NCBI GenBank assembly: GCA_013288485.1 | Contig: JABDBW010000005.1 | Coordinates: 1 to 53,451 of the forward strand | Direction of reading: 5' to 3' | Source of the DNA: Bacteroidota bacterium | Lineage (GTDB): Bacteria; Bacteroidota; Bacteroidia; Sphingobacteriales; Sphingobacteriaceae | Length of the DNA stretch: 53,451 bases | Shown: positions 24,037 through 33,060 of the stretch, piece after piece | Numbering within the stretch: position 1 is the first letter of the stretch | Layout of the letters: every line of letters starts with the position of its first letter | Position numbers and translations under genes: made by a program | The notes under the pieces: generated by a model | What the model saw: the letters and a program-made list of their open reading frames with translations, nothing else | Told to the model about the DNA's origin: nothing | Databases searched by the model: none

Positions 24037-26142
24037 TTAATTAGATACGATACTAAATGAATTGTTACGTTTTAGTATTTGACATTTCACGCCCATAATT
24101 TGCGCCTGTTTTTGCAGGTCATTAACAAAATGGTCGGAATTGCTGCCGTCAATAACCAATAGGGCGTAATTATAGTTTTTGTTAATTTCATTTATAGTAG
24201 TACGCGGGTTGCCGGTAATGTAGAGGTAATCAACCTTTAGTTTTTGAGGTAACTGTATGCCTTGAATTTCTTTATTAAACAGCAGCACCGTTTTGTTTTG
24301 GAAACGGATAAGGTTATTGTTTTTCACCAGGAAAGGGGTGCTTATATTTTGCTTTAAGTTATATAAAGCAGCGTTAGCGAGCTTTAAACTATCTAAATAT
24401 GGCTGAATGGAATATTGATAATTTTTATCATCAGCCTTAATATCTGCTAATACAACCGCTTTATCGCCGCTTTTAAATACAAGTCCCTGGTGCTTTTTTA
24501 GGTTTAAAAAGGTGAGGTTGTCGGTCCGCGAGGTGTTAACCCGCTTTAAACTGATGCTCACCGCCAATAAAAGCATGATCGCCAAACTTAATTTTAACAG
24601 CCACGGTTTCCTGTCGAACAAAAAATAAAACAGGGAGGTAATGATGGCATAGGCCAGCAGGTACTCGGCCGTGGTTAACCATATTTTGCCGATACTGGCA
24701 AAGGGGGAATGTTCTATAACCGCCAAAACCTTATTCATTACCAGGATGGATCCTTCCAGTACAAATCCCAGCGAAGCGGAAACAACAGGCAATTGTGGTA
24801 TCATTAAGTAAAGAATACCGGTGTACATGATAATCTCTACCGGGATAATAATAAACAGGTTGCTGATGAGAAAATAAACCGGGAACTGGTGAAAATAAAA
24901 CGCGCTTAACGGAAAAGTTATTACCTGCGCGGATATGGATACCGAGCAAAGTAACCATAGTTTGTCGGCCCATTTGTTTTTAAATTTAAACCATTTATAA
25001 ACCAGCGGCTGGAATACGATCAATCCGGCAACCGCTAAATAAGAAAGCTGAAAGCCAACATCGGTAATAAAAAATGGATCGTACAGCAATAGCAGGAACG
25101 CCGATATGGCCAGTATGTTTAAAGTATTGATATACCGGCTGTAAGTTTTGCCGATAATGATTAAAGAGATCATTACCGCCGCGCGACAAACAGCAGGAGA
25201 GAAGCCTGTGAGCAGCGAATAATACCATATCAATCCTATAATCAATAAAGCCCTTACCACTTTCCCGTATTTATACCGCCCTAAAAAACCGAGCGCGAAA
25301 TTGAGCAGGATATAAATAATAGCAACATGCGCCCCCGAAACCGACAGCACATGTATGGTGCCTGTTTTTGAATAAGCCTGTAGTATGTCATTACTCAAAT
25401 CGGCTTTATACCCTAATATCAGCGTTGAGGCCACAGCTATGGCCGATGTATCGTGCATATTTCGCTTAAATTTTTCAACCAGCCGCTGGCGCAGCCTTAG
25501 CGAATAAGCTATTAGCTGGTTGCCCGTATTGGTGTTTAAAACAATAAATTGCTTTGGGTACAAAAAAGCCTGGTAGTGGATATTCTGGTAGGCCAGGTAT
25601 TTTTTATAATTAAATTCAGCCGGGTTAAACGGGGGGTCGATGGCGTTATATTTGGCCGGGATCAATAATTCATCGCCATAATATAATTTATTTGCCGCGC
25701 TGTCTTTTATAGCGATAAGCAATGTGCCGTTGGTAGTTATTCTTTTTCCATTGATCAGTTGCTGTTCAACATTTGCTGTAAAACGCACCAGCCCGTTTTT
25801 TACAACCGGTTCATTATTGATCTTTACGACCAAATATTGCGCCGGATTTTTTGAAAAATGCCCCGCGTTATTTAATTCATTATAACGGATAACGCTAACC
25901 CATCCCGTTAAAAATAAAATTAAGGTAATGAGCAAGCCGCCAACCCATTGTACTTTATATAATTTGAACCGTGAATAATTTAAATTAAGAATAATGAAAG
26001 CCAGGCTTAATACAAGCAGGGAAACAGTTAGCCAGGTAAAATAGGAGGAGGCGATGAGGAAGTTTAACCCGACGGCAATCCCCAATAAAAAGGGTAGAAT
26101 AAGTATAACAAACGGTATTTCGCCTTTATGATTAGCTATCAT
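24037..26142 (-). CDS. comEC: ComEC/Rec2-family DNA uptake channel protein (no nuclease domain)
   Basis: 701 residues. N-terminal helices lead into a DUF4131-like periplasmic OB domain, then the Competence domain with the hallmark LSVSGAHVAIIYILL and TGFSPAVCRAAVMI, and many further helices. The family forms the inner-membrane channel for single-stranded DNA uptake in transformation. The C-terminus (~550-701) lacks the HxHxDH metallo-beta-lactamase motif found in longer ComEC proteins; the short form appears common in Bacteroidota from family knowledge. The start at 26142 is ATG. Family is secure; transformation in this organism is unproven. Confidence 0.9.
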   Translation of the reverse strand: MIANHKGEIPFVILILPFLLGIAVGLNFLIASSYFTWLTVSLLVLSLAFIILNLNYSRFKLYKVQWVGGLLITLILFLTGWVSVIRYNELNNAGHFSKNPAQYLVVKINNEPVVKNGLVRFTANVEQQLINGKRITTNGTLLIAIKDSAANKLYYGDELLIPAKYNAIDPPFNPAEFNYKKYLAYQNIHYQAFLYPKQFIVLNTNTGNQLIAYSLRLRQRLVEKFKRNMHDTSAIAVASTLILGYKADLSNDILQAYSKTGTIHVLSVSGAHVAIIYILLNFALGFLGRYKYGKVVRALLIIGLIWYYSLLTGFSPAVCRAAVMISLIIIGKTYSRYINTLNILAISAFLLLLYDPFFITDVGFQLSYLAVAGLIVFQPLVYKWFKFKNKWADKLWLLCSVSISAQVITFPLSAFYFHQFPVYFLISNLFIIIPVEIIMYTGILYLMIPQLPVVSASLGFVLEGSILVMNKVLAVIEHSPFASIGKIWLTTAEYLLAYAIITSLFYFLFDRKPWLLKLSLAIMLLLAVSISLKRVNTSRTDNLTFLNLKKHQGLVFKSGDKAVVLADIKADDKNYQYSIQPYLDSLKLANAALYNLKQNISTPFLVKNNNLIRFQNKTVLLFNKEIQGIQLPQKLKVDYLYITGNPRTTINEINKNYNYALLVIDGSNSDHFVNDLQKQAQIMGVKCQILKRNNSFSIVSN

Positions 26143-26260
26143 TTCTGAACCATGATTTATGGGATTAACAGATTACCATGAAATAAACATTTACACGATC
26201 TCTCAAATGCTTGTGCAATTTAATCAAGCAATCCTTAAATCCAACAAATCAGGGTTCAGA

Positions 26261-26596
26261 CTACAACTGATCTCTAACCTCTAACAAAAACTTTTTCAAA
26301 TTTTCTAGCGAGTTAATTACCCGCTGACTGTCACGCGTATCATGCAGGTTGCCCTTTAAATGTTCTTTGGCGCCGTTAAGGGTATAGCCTTTATCTTTGA
26401 TGAGGTGGAAGATAATCTTCAGGTTTTCTACATCCTCCGGGGTAAACAGCCGGTTGCCTTTCTTATTCTTTTTTGGCTGCAGCACTTCAAATTCCTTTTC
26501 ATAATAACGGATGAGCGACGCGTTCACATCAAACATAGCCGATACCTCGCCCATGGTATAATACATTTTACTGATCTCGTGTTCTTTGTAAGGCAT
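26261..26596 (-). CDS. MerR-family transcriptional regulator
   Basis: A single small winged-helix domain of the MerR type: YYTMGEVSAMFDVNASLIRYYEKEFEVLQPKKNKKGNRLFTPEDVENL is spread over residues ~14-62, followed by a helix and no sensor domain (112 residues from the ATG at 26596; a TTG two codons upstream is less likely). Such short MerR proteins are common in Bacteroidota and their ligands are unknown. The gene is next to comEC and the ParE-type toxin gene with no sign of a shared transcript. Confidence 0.88.
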   Translation of the reverse strand: MPYKEHEISKMYYTMGEVSAMFDVNASLIRYYEKEFEVLQPKKNKKGNRLFTPEDVENLKIIFHLIKDKGYTLNGAKEHLKGNLHDTRDSQRVINSLENLKKFLLEVRDQL

Positions 26597-26643
26597 GTAC
26601 AAATGTATATGTTATTTCGGATTTCGGATTTTCGATTTCGGAA

Positions 26644-26934
26644 TTAAAATATCCTTGGATTTCTGCTTGTATGAAAAACAGATGTTACAAAAACAATATT
26701 ATTTGGCTCATCTATCCAATATATAATCAAAAACGGGAAAACGGTTAATGAAGCCGAACGTAATTCTTCAATATATTTTATCGGAAATTGATAAGGATTT
26801 TCTTCAAGAAGTGTTAAGTAATGATTTACTTCATTATAAAATCTATTGCCCAAACCTGCTTGTTGTTCCTGATACCAATCATACGATTCGGATAACTCAT
26901 CTTCTGCTAATGCCAGTAAATCTATTTTAAACAC
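26644..26934 (-). CDS. RelE/ParE-family toxin
   Basis: 96 residues with the ParE pattern: ALAEDELSESYDWYQEQQAGLGNRFYNEVNHYLTLLEENPYQFP across residues 7-50 and the C-terminal FLIIYWIDEPNNIVFVTSVFHTSRNP. Family toxins poison gyrase (ParE) or cleave mRNA on ribosomes (RelE); which one applies is not visible. The start is GTG at 26934, overlapping the upstream antitoxin gene by 8 bases, the classic coupled arrangement. Confidence 0.9.
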   Translation of the reverse strand: MFKIDLLALAEDELSESYDWYQEQQAGLGNRFYNEVNHYLTLLEENPYQFPIKYIEELRSASLTVFPFLIIYWIDEPNNIVFVTSVFHTSRNPRIF

Positions 26935-27145
26935 CTTCGTACCGTTGCTTTATTTCGCTCCATGCACGCGATGTTGTTTTACCGGAAAGAAAATCAGCTT
27001 TACGTTTAACCATTTCTTTTACCTGGTCATCTGATAAAACATAATCGTCACTATCGCTTCTATAGTGATAACTTAAGCTATCTAAAAAAGCTAAAAGCAC
27101 TTTCTTTTCCTGATCGTTCTGAATATCAATTTTCAAAGTCTCCAT
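26927..27145 (-). CDS. Cognate antitoxin (addiction module component)
   Basis: 72 residues from the ATG at 27145 (METLKIDIQND). A beta-type N-terminus is followed by an acidic, helical C-terminus (DDYVLSDDQVKEMVKRKADFLSGKTTSRAWSEIKQRYEG) of the kind that wraps ParE toxins; KTTSRAWSEIKQR is common in this antitoxin group. It overlaps the toxin start by 8 bases and comes first in the pair, so it should be translated in excess. It also probably represses its own promoter, by analogy with the family. Confidence 0.85.
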   Translation of the reverse strand: METLKIDIQNDQEKKVLLAFLDSLSYHYRSDSDDYVLSDDQVKEMVKRKADFLSGKTTSRAWSEIKQRYEGV

Positions 27146-27234
27146 AAACAAATTTAATGTTTTATTTTTAATTTGTTTATGAATTATAGCTAAACTTTCC
27201 GTCTCCCGGTCTTTCGGACTTTCCGACTAATAAT

Positions 27235-27242
27235 TACCTTTG
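27235..27242 (+). promoter_or_regulatory. Candidate -7 box TACCTTTG for alaS
   Basis: A perfect TAnnTTTG lies only 5 bases before the alaS ATG, which would place the transcript start at or within a few bases of the start codon. A clear -33 TTTG is not visible. Confidence 0.5.
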
Positions 27243-27247
27243 CACCC

Positions 27248-30187
27248 ATGACCGCTAACGAAATTCGACAGGCTTTTCTTGATTTTTTTGCTTCTAAAGG
27301 GCATACCATTGTGCCCTCGGCGCCTATTGTTATAAAAAACGACCCTACGCTCATGTTCACCAATGCGGGCATGAACCAGTTTAAAGATATATTTTTAGGG
27401 GAAGCGCCCGCGAAATTTCCGCGAGTAGCCGATACCCAGCGTTGTTTGCGGGTATCAGGCAAGCATAACGACCTCGAAGAAGTGGGTATTGATACCTACC
27501 ACCATACCATGTTCGAGATGTTGGGCAACTGGAGCTTTGGTGACTACTTCAAGAAGGAAGCGATCGAGTGGAGCTGGGAACTGCTTACCGAAGTATTAAA
27601 AATTGATAAAAACCGCCTGTACGTTACCGTTTTTGAAGGCGACGAAAAGGACGGCCTGCCCAAAGACCAGGAAGCTTATGATTACTGGAAACAGTATGTG
27701 CCCGAAGACCATATTTTATTAGGAAACAAAAAGGATAATTTTTGGGAAATGGGCGAAACAGGCCCATGCGGTCCCTGCTCGGAGATACATTATGATAACC
27801 GTGTTGAGGCTGAAAGGTTAAAGGTAAAAGGTGAAAGGTTAGTAAACCGTGACGATCCGCAGGTTATTGAGATTTGGAACAATGTGTTCATGCAGTTTAA
27901 CCGTTTAAAGGATGGTTCGTTACAACCATTGCCGGCTAAGCATGTGGATACCGGGATGGGTTTTGAAAGGTTGGTGAGGGTAATTCAAGGCAAGGAATCT
28001 AATTATGACACAGATGTATTTACAACAATAATAGATTTTATATCAAAAAAATCAGGAAAAAAATATAATGCCGCTGCTGTGCCCGGTGATGCCGACTGGA
28101 ACGTATCCGTTGCCATGCGCGTATTAGCCGACCATATCCGCGCCGTAAGCTTTACCATTGCTGATGGACAGTTACCATCCAACAATAAAGCCGGGTATGT
28201 TATCCGCAGGATATTACGCAGGGCGGTAAGATACCAGTATCAATATTTAGATATTAAAGAACCGTTTTTAAATAAATTGGTGCCTTTACTTGCTGAACAG
28301 TTTAAATATGTGTTTAGCGAATTATATAATCAAAAGGACTTTGTACAAAAGGTAATTTTGGAGGAGGAAAATTCATTTTTAAGAACTTTAGGGAAAGGAA
28401 TAGATATATTAACAGGTTATATTAGTTATATAACAGACATACAAGATTTCTTAGATAAACACTATGAACAGCCTTGGGAGAAAATTAAAACTACCCAAGT
28501 TGTTAATTATGGAACAGATTCTGGAAACAAGACTTCCAAAGAAACTTACCACACGGCTGATTATTTGATTAACACAAATTTTGTGGTTTTAAATTTGGCA
28601 CAATTTATTTCAACTTATATTGATAAACCAACTAATGGAGGTGGTTTTTCTATTCATGAATTGGAGCGAGTTATAAATGATAAAACTGATTATCACGAAG
28701 CATACAATGCATTAAAAAATTATATAAATAAAAGCCACCCTAAACAATTGCCTGGGGAAATTGCATTTGAATTGTCTGACACATATGGATTTCCAATAGA
28801 CCTTACGGAGTTAATGGCTCGAGAAATAGGGTGGAGTGTTGATGTCGATGGTTTTAATGATGCGCTGCTAAAACAAAAAACCCGTTCCCGTGCCGCCTCC
28901 ATAGTCGATACAGGCGATTGGGTAACTTTAAAAGACGAAGAAACCCAATTCACAGGCTATGATGAAACGGAAACCATAGCGCATATTACCAAATACCGCA
29001 AAGTAACCGCTAAAGGCAAGGAGCAATACCAGTTGGTACTGGATAAAACACCTTTCTACGCCGAAAGTGGCGGCCAGGTAGGCGATACCGGCGAACTGGT
29101 TTTCCCGGATGGAGAGGTGGTTAATGTTACGGATACCAAAAAGGAGAACGGCCTCATTGTTCATTACGTAGATAAACTGCCGGATGATATTGACGATGCC
29201 CTGACAGCCATTGTCGACCATGAGCGCCGCAACAATATTATGAATAACCATAGCGCTACGCACTTGCTTCATGCCGCTATGAAACGGGTATTGGGCGCGC
29301 ATGTAAACCAAAAAGGGTCGTTGGTTAACAGCGATTATTTGCGGTTCGACTTTTCGCACTTCGCTAAAGTTACCGATGAGGAACTGGCGCAAATTGAAGC
29401 TATTGTAAACGAAAAGGTACGCGAAAATATCGCCCTGAAAGAAGAACGCGATGTGCCTTATGATACAGCGATAAGCAGCGGCGTTACCGCGCTGTTCGGA
29501 GAAAAATACGGCGATTTTGTGCGGGTAATAACCTTTGATGAGCAATTCAGCAAGGAGCTTTGCGGCGGTACCCATGTTAAAGCTACCGGGGCTATAGGTT
29601 ATTTTAAAATTGTATCCGAAAGCGCCGTAGCCGCGGGTGTGCGTCGTATTGAGGCTATTACTGGTATAGCTGCCGAGAATTTTATTAAGGAGCAAACCAA
29701 ACTGGTAACACAGGTAAAGGAACTGCTAAAAAATCCCAAAGACATTGCCAAAAGCATTGAAAGCCTGCTGCAAGAGAATGCGATGTTAAAGAAGGTGGTA
29801 GAAAAGACCATATTCGAGAGATCATCAGGCTTAAAGGATGAACTGGCTAAAACGGCGCAGTTTATAAACGGCGTAAATTTCATCGGTCAAAAAGTGGAAC
29901 TGCCCAATACCGATGCCATTAAGAACCTGGCTTACCAGTTAAAGGATGTTGTGCCCAGCCTTTACCTGGTACTAACCACCGTTATTGATGGCAAACCTAA
30001 TATTACGGTAATGATAGATGACAGGCTGGTAAAAGAAAAAGGACTTGATGCCGGTAAAATAGTACGCGAACTGGCTAAGGAGATACAGGGCGGCGGTGGC
30101 GGCCAGCCATTTTTTGCTACCGCAGGCGGTAAGGATGTAAATGGGCTTGACGCAGTTTTGGTAAAAGCGAAAAGCTTTATTGCTTAA
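27248..30187 (+). CDS. alaS: Alanine-tRNA ligase with an internal ~100-residue insertion
   Basis: The class II catalytic core (IRQAFLDFFASKGHTIVPSA, MFTNAGMNQFKD, DTYHHTMFEMLGNWSFGDYFKKEA), tRNA recognition domain, editing domain (HSATHLLHAAMK, CGGTHVKATG) and the C-Ala domain ending in GGGGGQPFFATAGG are all present. The enzyme charges tRNA-Ala and hydrolyses mischarged Ser- and Gly-tRNA. At 979 residues it is about 100 longer than usual. The extra sequence is residues ~389-500 (28412-28747), between GKGIDIL and LPGEIAFELSDTYGFP, where other enzymes have only about 10-15 residues. Bases 28441-28740 have 91 G/C of 300, versus 29-34 per 60 in other parts of the gene. The reading frame is intact. 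Confidence 0.97.
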   Translation: MTANEIRQAFLDFFASKGHTIVPSAPIVIKNDPTLMFTNAGMNQFKDIFLGEAPAKFPRVADTQRCLRVSGKHNDLEEVGIDTYHHTMFEMLGNWSFGDYFKKEAIEWSWELLTEVLKIDKNRLYVTVFEGDEKDGLPKDQEAYDYWKQYVPEDHILLGNKKDNFWEMGETGPCGPCSEIHYDNRVEAERLKVKGERLVNRDDPQVIEIWNNVFMQFNRLKDGSLQPLPAKHVDTGMGFERLVRVIQGKESNYDTDVFTTIIDFISKKSGKKYNAAAVPGDADWNVSVAMRVLADHIRAVSFTIADGQLPSNNKAGYVIRRILRRAVRYQYQYLDIKEPFLNKLVPLLAEQFKYVFSELYNQKDFVQKVILEEENSFLRTLGKGIDILTGYISYITDIQDFLDKHYEQPWEKIKTTQVVNYGTDSGNKTSKETYHTADYLINTNFVVLNLAQFISTYIDKPTNGGGFSIHELERVINDKTDYHEAYNALKNYINKSHPKQLPGEIAFELSDTYGFPIDLTELMAREIGWSVDVDGFNDALLKQKTRSRAASIVDTGDWVTLKDEETQFTGYDETETIAHITKYRKVTAKGKEQYQLVLDKTPFYAESGGQVGDTGELVFPDGEVVNVTDTKKENGLIVHYVDKLPDDIDDALTAIVDHERRNNIMNNHSATHLLHAAMKRVLGAHVNQKGSLVNSDYLRFDFSHFAKVTDEELAQIEAIVNEKVRENIALKEERDVPYDTAISSGVTALFGEKYGDFVRVITFDEQFSKELCGGTHVKATGAIGYFKIVSESAVAAGVRRIEAITGIAAENFIKEQTKLVTQVKELLKNPKDIAKSIESLLQENAMLKKVVEKTIFERSSGLKDELAKTAQFINGVNFIGQKVELPNTDAIKNLAYQLKDVVPSLYLVLTTVIDGKPNITVMIDDRLVKEKGLDAGKIVRELAKEIQGGGGGQPFFATAGGKDVNGLDAVLVKAKSFIA

Positions 30188-30194
30188 TAACCAG

Positions 30195-30285
30195 ATGCTT
30201 TGTGACCTCTGTGACCTTTCTCGGTGCGCTCTGTGTTAAAATAACCGCAGAGTACGCAGAGGATGCACAAAGTACACAAAGGCAT
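30195..30285. repeat. Imperfect palindrome between alaS and gatB
   Basis: The left half (ATGCTTTGTGACCTCTGTGA...) and right half (...AGAGGATGCACAAAG...AGGCAT) are imperfect reverse complements over about 40 bases. A CTTTGTG/CACAAAG unit and a CTCTG/CAGAG unit recur on each side. No gene is visible. Confidence 0.55.
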
Positions 30286-30327
30286 TATTAAAAGGGCTAC
30301 TATTTTAATAGGTTAAATGGAATTTTA

Positions 30328-30335
30328 TATATTTG
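30328..30335 (+). promoter_or_regulatory. Candidate -7 box TATATTTG for gatB
   Basis: Perfect match to TAnnTTTG, 36 bases before the gatB start, in an AT-rich stretch. The -33 element is not clear. Confidence 0.45.
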
Positions 30336-30370
30336 GCACCGATAAGCAAATATTGCTCATCTTTTAGTTT

Positions 30371-31837
30371 ATGACACTCCTGCCGGTAGAAATTAGTGAA
30401 AAATATGAATTAGTTGTTGGATTAGAGGTTCACGCGCAATTATCTACATTAAGCAAGGCATTTTCGCCCGATTCGGCAGCTTTTGGCGCTGAACCAAATC
30501 ATCATATAAGCGCTATTTCATTGGGTCATCCGGGCACTTTGCCGCGCATTAACAAACACATGGTGGAGTACGCTGTAAAAATGGGTTTGGCCTGCAATTG
30601 TACCATTAACCTGCAAAACAACTTTGCTCGTAAAAACTATTTCTATGCCGATCTGCCCAAAGGCTACCAAATATCGCAGCATCAAATGCCGGTATGCCTG
30701 GGGGGCTTTGTTACGGTCAGGTTATCCAACGGAACTTCAAAGAATATAGCTATTCACCATATCCACATGGAAGAAGACGCGGGTAAAAGCCTGCATGATA
30801 ATCACCATGAGGATTCGCTGATCGACCTGAACAGGGCAGGAGTTCCCCTTATCGAGATCGTATCAGAACCCGATATGCGCAGCAGTGACGAAGCCGGGCA
30901 ATTTTTGGTAGAGATACGCAAGCTATTACGTTACCTGGATATTTGCGACGGTAACATGGAAGAAGGAAGTATGCGCTGCGATGCCAATATATCGGTAAGG
31001 TTGAAAGGCGCTACGGAATACGGCAACCGGTGCGAAGTAAAGAATTTGAACTCCATACGCAATGTGCATAGGGCGATCGAGCACGAGTTTATCCGCCAGG
31101 TAAATATCATGGAGAATGGCGGCCATATTGACCAAAATACGTTGAATTTTCATGAGGATACCGGCGAAACCTCGGTACTTCGCTCAAAGGAAATGGCAAA
31201 CGATTATCGCTATTTCCCTGAACCCGACCTGATGCCTATAGTACTGAATAATGCTTACATAGAGCGTATCAGGCAATCATTACCCGCATTGTCCAACCAG
31301 TTGTATAGTAAATATGTGGGTTTGGGCCTGTCGGAATATGATGCCGGGGTAATTACTGCCGACAAAGAAACCGCCTTATACTTTGAAGAGTTAATAAAAC
31401 ATACCGCTAACTATAAAGCCGCCGCCCACTTAATGATGGGCGCTGTTAAATCGTATTTGAACGAAACCGGCTTATCTATCACCGGCTTGAATATTGAGCC
31501 CATAAAACTTGCCGGCATAATTAAGCTGGTCGACGCGGGTTCGATCAATAATTCGGTAGCTTCACATAAATTATTCCCTGCGCTGCTAAAGTCGCCGGGT
31601 AAAAGCGCCGAAGCTGTTGCTAACGAACTTAACCTGCTAATTACAGCCGACAGTGATGAGGTAAGTCAATATATTCAACATGCTTTAGCCAAGTTCCCCG
31701 ACAAAGTTATCGAGTACCAAAAGGGTAAAAAAGGCGTTGTTGGTTTGTTTATGGGCGAGATAATGAAAGTTTCGCATGGAAAGATCGATCCGCAAACTAC
31801 CAACCGCTTATTAATTAAAGAATTAGAATCCAAATGA
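30371..31837 (+). CDS. gatB: Asp-tRNA(Asn)/Glu-tRNA(Gln) amidotransferase subunit B
   Basis: 488 residues with the GatB signature YELVVGLEVHAQL, NYFYADLPKGYQISQ and HMEEDAGKSLHD ... SLIDLNRAGVPLIEIVSEPDMR, then MEEGSMRCDANISVR, and a C-terminal GatB/YqeY tail domain that recognises the tRNA body. GatB phosphorylates mischarged Glu-tRNA(Gln) or Asp-tRNA(Asn) so that GatA-supplied ammonia can amidate it. gatA and gatC are not in the window, so the complex is encoded at several loci. The stop overlaps the next gene's start by 4 bases (ATGA), implying coupled translation with the thioredoxin-like lipoprotein. Confidence 0.96.
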   Translation: MTLLPVEISEKYELVVGLEVHAQLSTLSKAFSPDSAAFGAEPNHHISAISLGHPGTLPRINKHMVEYAVKMGLACNCTINLQNNFARKNYFYADLPKGYQISQHQMPVCLGGFVTVRLSNGTSKNIAIHHIHMEEDAGKSLHDNHHEDSLIDLNRAGVPLIEIVSEPDMRSSDEAGQFLVEIRKLLRYLDICDGNMEEGSMRCDANISVRLKGATEYGNRCEVKNLNSIRNVHRAIEHEFIRQVNIMENGGHIDQNTLNFHEDTGETSVLRSKEMANDYRYFPEPDLMPIVLNNAYIERIRQSLPALSNQLYSKYVGLGLSEYDAGVITADKETALYFEELIKHTANYKAAAHLMMGAVKSYLNETGLSITGLNIEPIKLAGIIKLVDAGSINNSVASHKLFPALLKSPGKSAEAVANELNLLITADSDEVSQYIQHALAKFPDKVIEYQKGKKGVVGLFMGEIMKVSHGKIDPQTTNRLLIKELESK

Positions 31838-32964
31838 AAATACGTTCAGCAGTTTATTGTGTTATTGCCGTGTCCCTTTTAATCGCTTCCTGCAAGGATC
31901 AATCGGCTTTTAAAATTTCAGGCACTATTAATAATCCGGGCAAGTTAAAAAAAGTGTACCTGCTGGAAGCCGACAGCTCGCAGATAAACATTATTGATTC
32001 TACCAGTTTAAACGAGGACGGCAAATTCGAATTTAAACACCCGGCGCCTTATGCCAATTTATATAAACTGCGTATAAGCGGCGCCATATACGACCTGATC
32101 GCGAAAAATGGGGATGTGATCACTTTTACTACCGATGAAAACGATAAGGACCATGCCTATGTAATTACAGGGTCTGAAAACTCCGAAAAAATACAGGAAT
32201 TTAACAGACTGAGTAATTTTTATGGCGATAAGAGCAGCAAGGTAGTTGCTGAATACCAGGCTAAAGTTGAGGCATTGGGCAAAGAGTCTGATTCGCTGGT
32301 AAAAGCTTATATGCCGCTGTTTATGAAAAACATGGACGATTATAGTTCGGCGGTTATAAAGTTTGTAAACAATAACAAAACATCGCTGGCCGCATTTTAT
32401 GCCATGGCATCGCTGGAGCCTATGAAATATGAGCAGCAGTTAGTGGCCTATGCCGACACCATAAAAGACAAAGGCACTTTTAGCGATAACCCCGGTGTGC
32501 AGCGCTTTATACGACAAATGATGGAGGTAAAACCCATTTCGGTAGGGCACAAGGCGCCTGATTTTACTACTATGGGTATAAATGATAAGCCCGTTAACCT
32601 GGCCGACTATAAAGGCAAATATGTAATGCTCGACTTTTGGGCGTCGTGGTGCGGCCCCTGCCGTGCCGAAAACCCTAATGTGGTTAAGGCTTATGCCGTT
32701 TATCACCCAAAAGGTTTTAATATTTTAGGCATATCATTGGATGTAACAAAAAACGAATGGCAGCAAGCCATCACTGCTGATAAGTTAACCTGGAACCACG
32801 CGTCGGACCTGAAACGTTTTGACGGGCCCACCGAAGCATTATATCATATACAAGCTATCCCTTCAAACTTTATCATTGATCCACAGGGAATTATCGTCGC
32901 TAAAAATCTTACAGGCGCGGCACTTGAAGATTTTTTAAACAAAACATTTAATAAGCCTCAATAG
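31834..32964 (+). CDS. TlpA-like thiol-disulfide lipoprotein with DUF4369 domain
   Basis: An N-terminal lipobox (LIASC) predicts a lipid-anchored periplasmic protein. Residues ~28-120 form a DUF4369 domain (FKISGTINNPGKLKKVYLLEADSS), then a helical linker, and from ~235 a TlpA/AhpC-TSA thioredoxin fold with the redox motif WC273-GP-C276. Members reduce or exchange disulfides in exported proteins, often cytochrome c apoproteins. It starts inside the gatB stop codon (ATGA). Coupling of a periplasmic redox protein to gatB is unusual and probably reflects chromosomal packing rather than a common pathway. Confidence 0.92.
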   Translation: MKIRSAVYCVIAVSLLIASCKDQSAFKISGTINNPGKLKKVYLLEADSSQINIIDSTSLNEDGKFEFKHPAPYANLYKLRISGAIYDLIAKNGDVITFTTDENDKDHAYVITGSENSEKIQEFNRLSNFYGDKSSKVVAEYQAKVEALGKESDSLVKAYMPLFMKNMDDYSSAVIKFVNNNKTSLAAFYAMASLEPMKYEQQLVAYADTIKDKGTFSDNPGVQRFIRQMMEVKPISVGHKAPDFTTMGINDKPVNLADYKGKYVMLDFWASWCGPCRAENPNVVKAYAVYHPKGFNILGISLDVTKNEWQQAITADKLTWNHASDLKRFDGPTEALYHIQAIPSNFIIDPQGIIVAKNLTGAALEDFLNKTFNKPQ

Positions 32965-33060
32965 AATGTTAAGTTAAAATCACACTTAACAATTTGTTAA
33001 TATTAAATTAACGGTTTGCTTCTATTAAGTATATACATTTATACCAAAATTAGATAGTTC

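Noticed and set aside
28412..28747. Intein in AlaRS.
   Set aside because: At ~112 residues it is shorter than minimal inteins. It lacks an N-terminal Cys/Ser at the entry and a His-Asn plus Cys/Ser/Thr at the exit, and it is not in a catalytic motif.
28928..29695. A 255-codon minus-strand frame inside alaS.
   Set aside because: It lies opposite highly conserved editing-domain codons and shows no family motif; a shadow frame.
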